From UBA8437 sp003445035 (GTDB lineage Bacteria; Planctomycetota; Planctomycetia; Planctomycetales; Planctomycetaceae), in contig CALCHI010000355.1 in NCBI GenBank assembly GCA_937901285.1, positions 1-5,538 of the forward strand: a stretch of DNA of 5,538 nucleotides. Reading direction: 5' to 3'. Positions 3,720-5,538 of this stretch are shown one piece after another (the stretch's first letter is position 1; each line of letters begins with the position of its first letter). The position numbers and the translations under genes were made by a program. A model generated the notes under the pieces. That model was not told the origin of the DNA. It saw only the letters and a program-made list of their open reading frames with translations, and ran no database searches.

Positions 3720-5438
3720 TCACTCGTCTTCATCAGACTCGCCGTCTGCTTCGGCTTCCTTGACCGTCTCGTCACCTGTCTCGTCACCTGTCTCGTCACC
3801 TGTCTCGTCACCTGTCTCGTCACCTGTGGCTGACTCCTCGCCGGCGTCTTCGGCTGCGGTGTCGGCTGCAGGCTCGTCGACGGCTTCGGCTGCGGTATCA
3901 GACGATGAGAGGCAGACGGATTGATCGATGGTGGCGACGGGGTCTCGCACCAGCGGCTCCCCTTCGACATCGTTGAACTCGGCGTGTTCGAGAATCACCT
4001 CGATCGATTTCCGTTCGCGGACCTGTGCCTCGAGGTTCTCGATCATTCCGCTCTTGATCAGTCTCGCCCTGAGCCGCCTGGGGTTCTCACCCGACTGCAT
4101 GGCCATCAACTGGATTTCGGCGTCCAGGTCCGACCCGTCCACCTCGAGTTCCTCTTCCTCGGCAATCCGATCGAGCACGAAGTGCTCCTTGATCGCCTGC
4201 CGGGTGGTGGAAATGGCGTGTTGTCGAATCTCGTTTTCCCGGGCCTGGATTTCCTGCGGGGTGAATCCCGCCTGCTGCATCTCGAGGATCTCTCGTCTCA
4301 GGGCGTTCTCGGTTTGCTTGGTGACGAGTTCTTCGGGCAGGTCCCAGTCGGCGCTCTCGGTGATCCGTTCCAGCACCTGGCCGCGGGTGTTCTGACGTTG
4401 GCCGAACTCGGCCTGGCGTTCGAGAGTTCCCCGCAATGCGTCTTTCAGTGCGTCCTCGTCCTCGACTCCGAGCCGATCGAGAAATTCCGCGTCGAGTTCG
4501 GGGAGGTGAGTTTTCTTCACGGCGGTGACAGAGAAAGTCACGCCGAGCGTTTCACCTCGCATGGCGACGTTGTCGGCCTCGGCGGCGACGGTGATCTCCC
4601 CGGTACGCTCTTCTCCGGCGGCCACTCCGGCCATCAGTTCGTCGAACCCTTCGAGTTCGGCGTCCTGGAAGCGGAGCACCGAACGCAGTTCGAGCATCGC
4701 TTCTTCGATAGTGCGGACGGCTTCGTCACCGTGTGTGAACGCGAGGTCGGCAACGACGGTGTCGCCGGTTTCGGCGGGTCCATCATGATCGTGGAAGTGG
4801 GCGTACTGCAGCAGGAACTGCTGGAGATAGGCGTCGACGTCCTCGTCGGTCACCTCCCGCACCGGCCGGTCGATGGTCAGACCCTTGTAGTCGGGCAGAT
4901 CGAACTCGGGCCGCACCTCCACGTCAAACTCGTATTCGAAATCTCCCTCTTCGGGGATATCGATCATGTCGACGTCGAGATTGGGTTCGTTGATCGGTTC
5001 CAGGTCGTGGTCTTCGGCGAGTTGTTCGAGGCTGCCGACGAGCAGTTTTTGCTTGACCTCGTCGGCCAGTTCACGGCGGAACCTCTTGGCGATCAATCCC
5101 GCCGGCACGTGCCCCTTGCGAAATCCGGGGACCTCGGCGGAGTCGGCCAGTTCCCCGACGGCGACATCGTGGACAGCGTCGATATCGGCGCGAGGCACCT
5201 TGACGATGACATGACGCAGGCAGGGGCCCGACTCGGTGATCTCGACGTCCAGCGACATCTTCAACGAACCGCCCTCTGGCGACGGCATGTCACCGTCGTC
5301 GTCGTCCGCAGCGGATTCGTCGTCGATGGCGGCCGGGACCTCGGTCACCGACGTCTCGTTTTCGGACACCTCGACCGATTCGGTCTCGGCATCCGTCTCG
5401 TCGCCAGTTTCGGCTGTCGTTTCGTCGTCGAAGATCAT
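3720..5438 (-). CDS. tig: Trigger factor, ribosome-associated chaperone with acidic extensions
   Basis: The 572-residue product is clearly longer than E. coli trigger factor (432). Domains: an acidic N-terminal extension (about 1-60, with 22 Asp/Glu), the ribosome-binding domain (about 61-190) with the docking signature GFRKGHVP at 105-112, a PPIase-type domain (about 222-308), the C-terminal helical substrate cradle (about 309-490, including PELDAEFLDRLG and EIQLMAMQSGENPRRLRARL), and an acidic tail (491-572). It binds near the ribosomal exit tunnel and shields nascent chains. The PPIase domain keeps GFDELM (Phe265) and Phe302 but lacks the FP..Y region and other aromatic residues of active FKBP domains, so isomerase activity is doubtful. 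ATG 5438 has no Shine-Dalgarno. Met51 and Met61 are alternatives without one; the extension resembles what I recall of planctomycete homologues. It is the first protein gene after tRNA-Gly and upstream of the clpP pair. Confidence 0.95.
   Translation of the reverse strand: MIFDDETTAETGDETDAETESVEVSENETSVTEVPAAIDDESAADDDDGDMPSPEGGSLKMSLDVEITESGPCLRHVIVKVPRADIDAVHDVAVGELADSAEVPGFRKGHVPAGLIAKRFRRELADEVKQKLLVGSLEQLAEDHDLEPINEPNLDVDMIDIPEEGDFEYEFDVEVRPEFDLPDYKGLTIDRPVREVTDEDVDAYLQQFLLQYAHFHDHDGPAETGDTVVADLAFTHGDEAVRTIEEAMLELRSVLRFQDAELEGFDELMAGVAAGEERTGEITVAAEADNVAMRGETLGVTFSVTAVKKTHLPELDAEFLDRLGVEDEDALKDALRGTLERQAEFGQRQNTRGQVLERITESADWDLPEELVTKQTENALRREILEMQQAGFTPQEIQARENEIRQHAISTTRQAIKEHFVLDRIAEEEELEVDGSDLDAEIQLMAMQSGENPRRLRARLIKSGMIENLEAQVRERKSIEVILEHAEFNDVEGEPLVRDPVATIDQSVCLSSSDTAAEAVDEPAADTAAEDAGEESATGDETGDETGDETGDETGDETVKEAEADGESDEDE
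3766..3825 (-). repeat. Five perfect 12-bp tandem repeats encoding GDET
   Basis: The plus-strand unit GTCTCGTCACCT occurs five times without a mismatch (starting at 3766, 3778, 3790, 3802 and 3814). It encodes GDET five times (about residues 539-558) in the acidic tail of trigger factor. The unit is in frame, so gain or loss of copies would change tail length without a frameshift. Perfect identity at the DNA level points to recent expansion by slippage. Confidence 0.95.
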
Positions 5439-5466
5439 CTCGAATGTCCGTCGGAGAAAAGCAGAG

Positions 5467-5538
5467 AGCGGGAGACGGGATTCGAACCCGCGACATCCAC
5501 GTTGGCAACGTGGTGCTCTACCACTGAGCTACTCCCGC
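5467..5538 (-). tRNA. tRNA-Gly (anticodon GCC)
   Basis: On the minus strand all arms are present: a perfect 7-bp acceptor stem (GCGGGAG/CTCCCGC), D-arm GCTC-AGTGGTA-GAGC, anticodon arm CCACG-TTGCCAA-CGTGG, a 5-base variable loop, and T-arm GCGGG-TTCGAAT-CCCGT. The anticodon GCC is at 5506-5504 and reads GGC/GGU. The discriminator is U (5467), as expected for bacterial tRNA-Gly. The CCA end is not encoded (CTC follows) and must be added after transcription. The 5' end coincides with the right edge of the window. The gap to the tig start is 28 bases and holds no clear terminator, so tRNA and tig could share a transcript. Confidence 0.97.

Noticed and set aside
5104..5113. Ten-base palindrome GGCACGTGCC inside tig
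   Set aside because: It has CACGTG but not the parS flanks, and it encodes the conserved GHVP of the ribosome-docking motif.

Overview
The window looks like a piece of a GC-rich planctomycete chromosome. The main reasons are the layout (trigger factor followed by two different ClpP genes and a short lipoprotein), the trigger factor's acidic N-terminal extension and C-terminal helical domain, and a ClpP with the 'TIGDLLLENRIIFL' and 'GLAASGGA' motifs. These match what I remember of planctomycete proteins; no search was run. Both faces of the window are dense with genes, and the longest gap between genes is about 140 bases.

Reading leftwards from the right edge, the minus strand carries a complete tRNA-Gly(GCC). 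About 30 bases later comes tig (trigger factor), then clpP (copy 1, GTG start), clpP (copy 2) and a coiled-coil lipoprotein of unknown function. The last four genes are closely spaced on one strand and probably form a proteostasis operon: nascent-chain chaperone, then two Clp protease subunits, then an envelope protein that does not obviously belong with them. The lipoprotein gene meets a plus-strand TPR-protein gene head-on, and the two coding regions overlap by 37 bases at their 3' ends, with two hairpins at the junction. To the left of the TPR gene, diverging from it, a minus-strand multi-pass membrane glycosyltransferase (GT39/PMT-like) runs off the left edge of the window. Its frame is open for over 1 kb with no stop, so it is easy to overlook.

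The most notable non-coding signal is a pair of ParB-binding parS-like sites 968 bases apart. A perfect 14-base palindrome (GTTTCACGTGAAAC, 1069-1082) lies between the divergent TPR and glycosyltransferase genes. A second site (GTTCCACGTGAAAC, 101-114) lies inside the glycosyltransferase coding region. Both fit the widely conserved bacterial parS core, which suggests that this locus is part of the chromosomal centromere region and probably close to oriC.

Other points: trigger factor carries a five-fold perfect 12-bp tandem repeat encoding GDET in a very acidic tail; ClpP copy 1 has Gly where most ClpPs have Met after the catalytic Ser, and an unusual N-terminus; and the 72-base clpP-clpP spacer is strikingly C-rich and G-poor on the transcribed strand and provides no Shine-Dalgarno for the second clpP.
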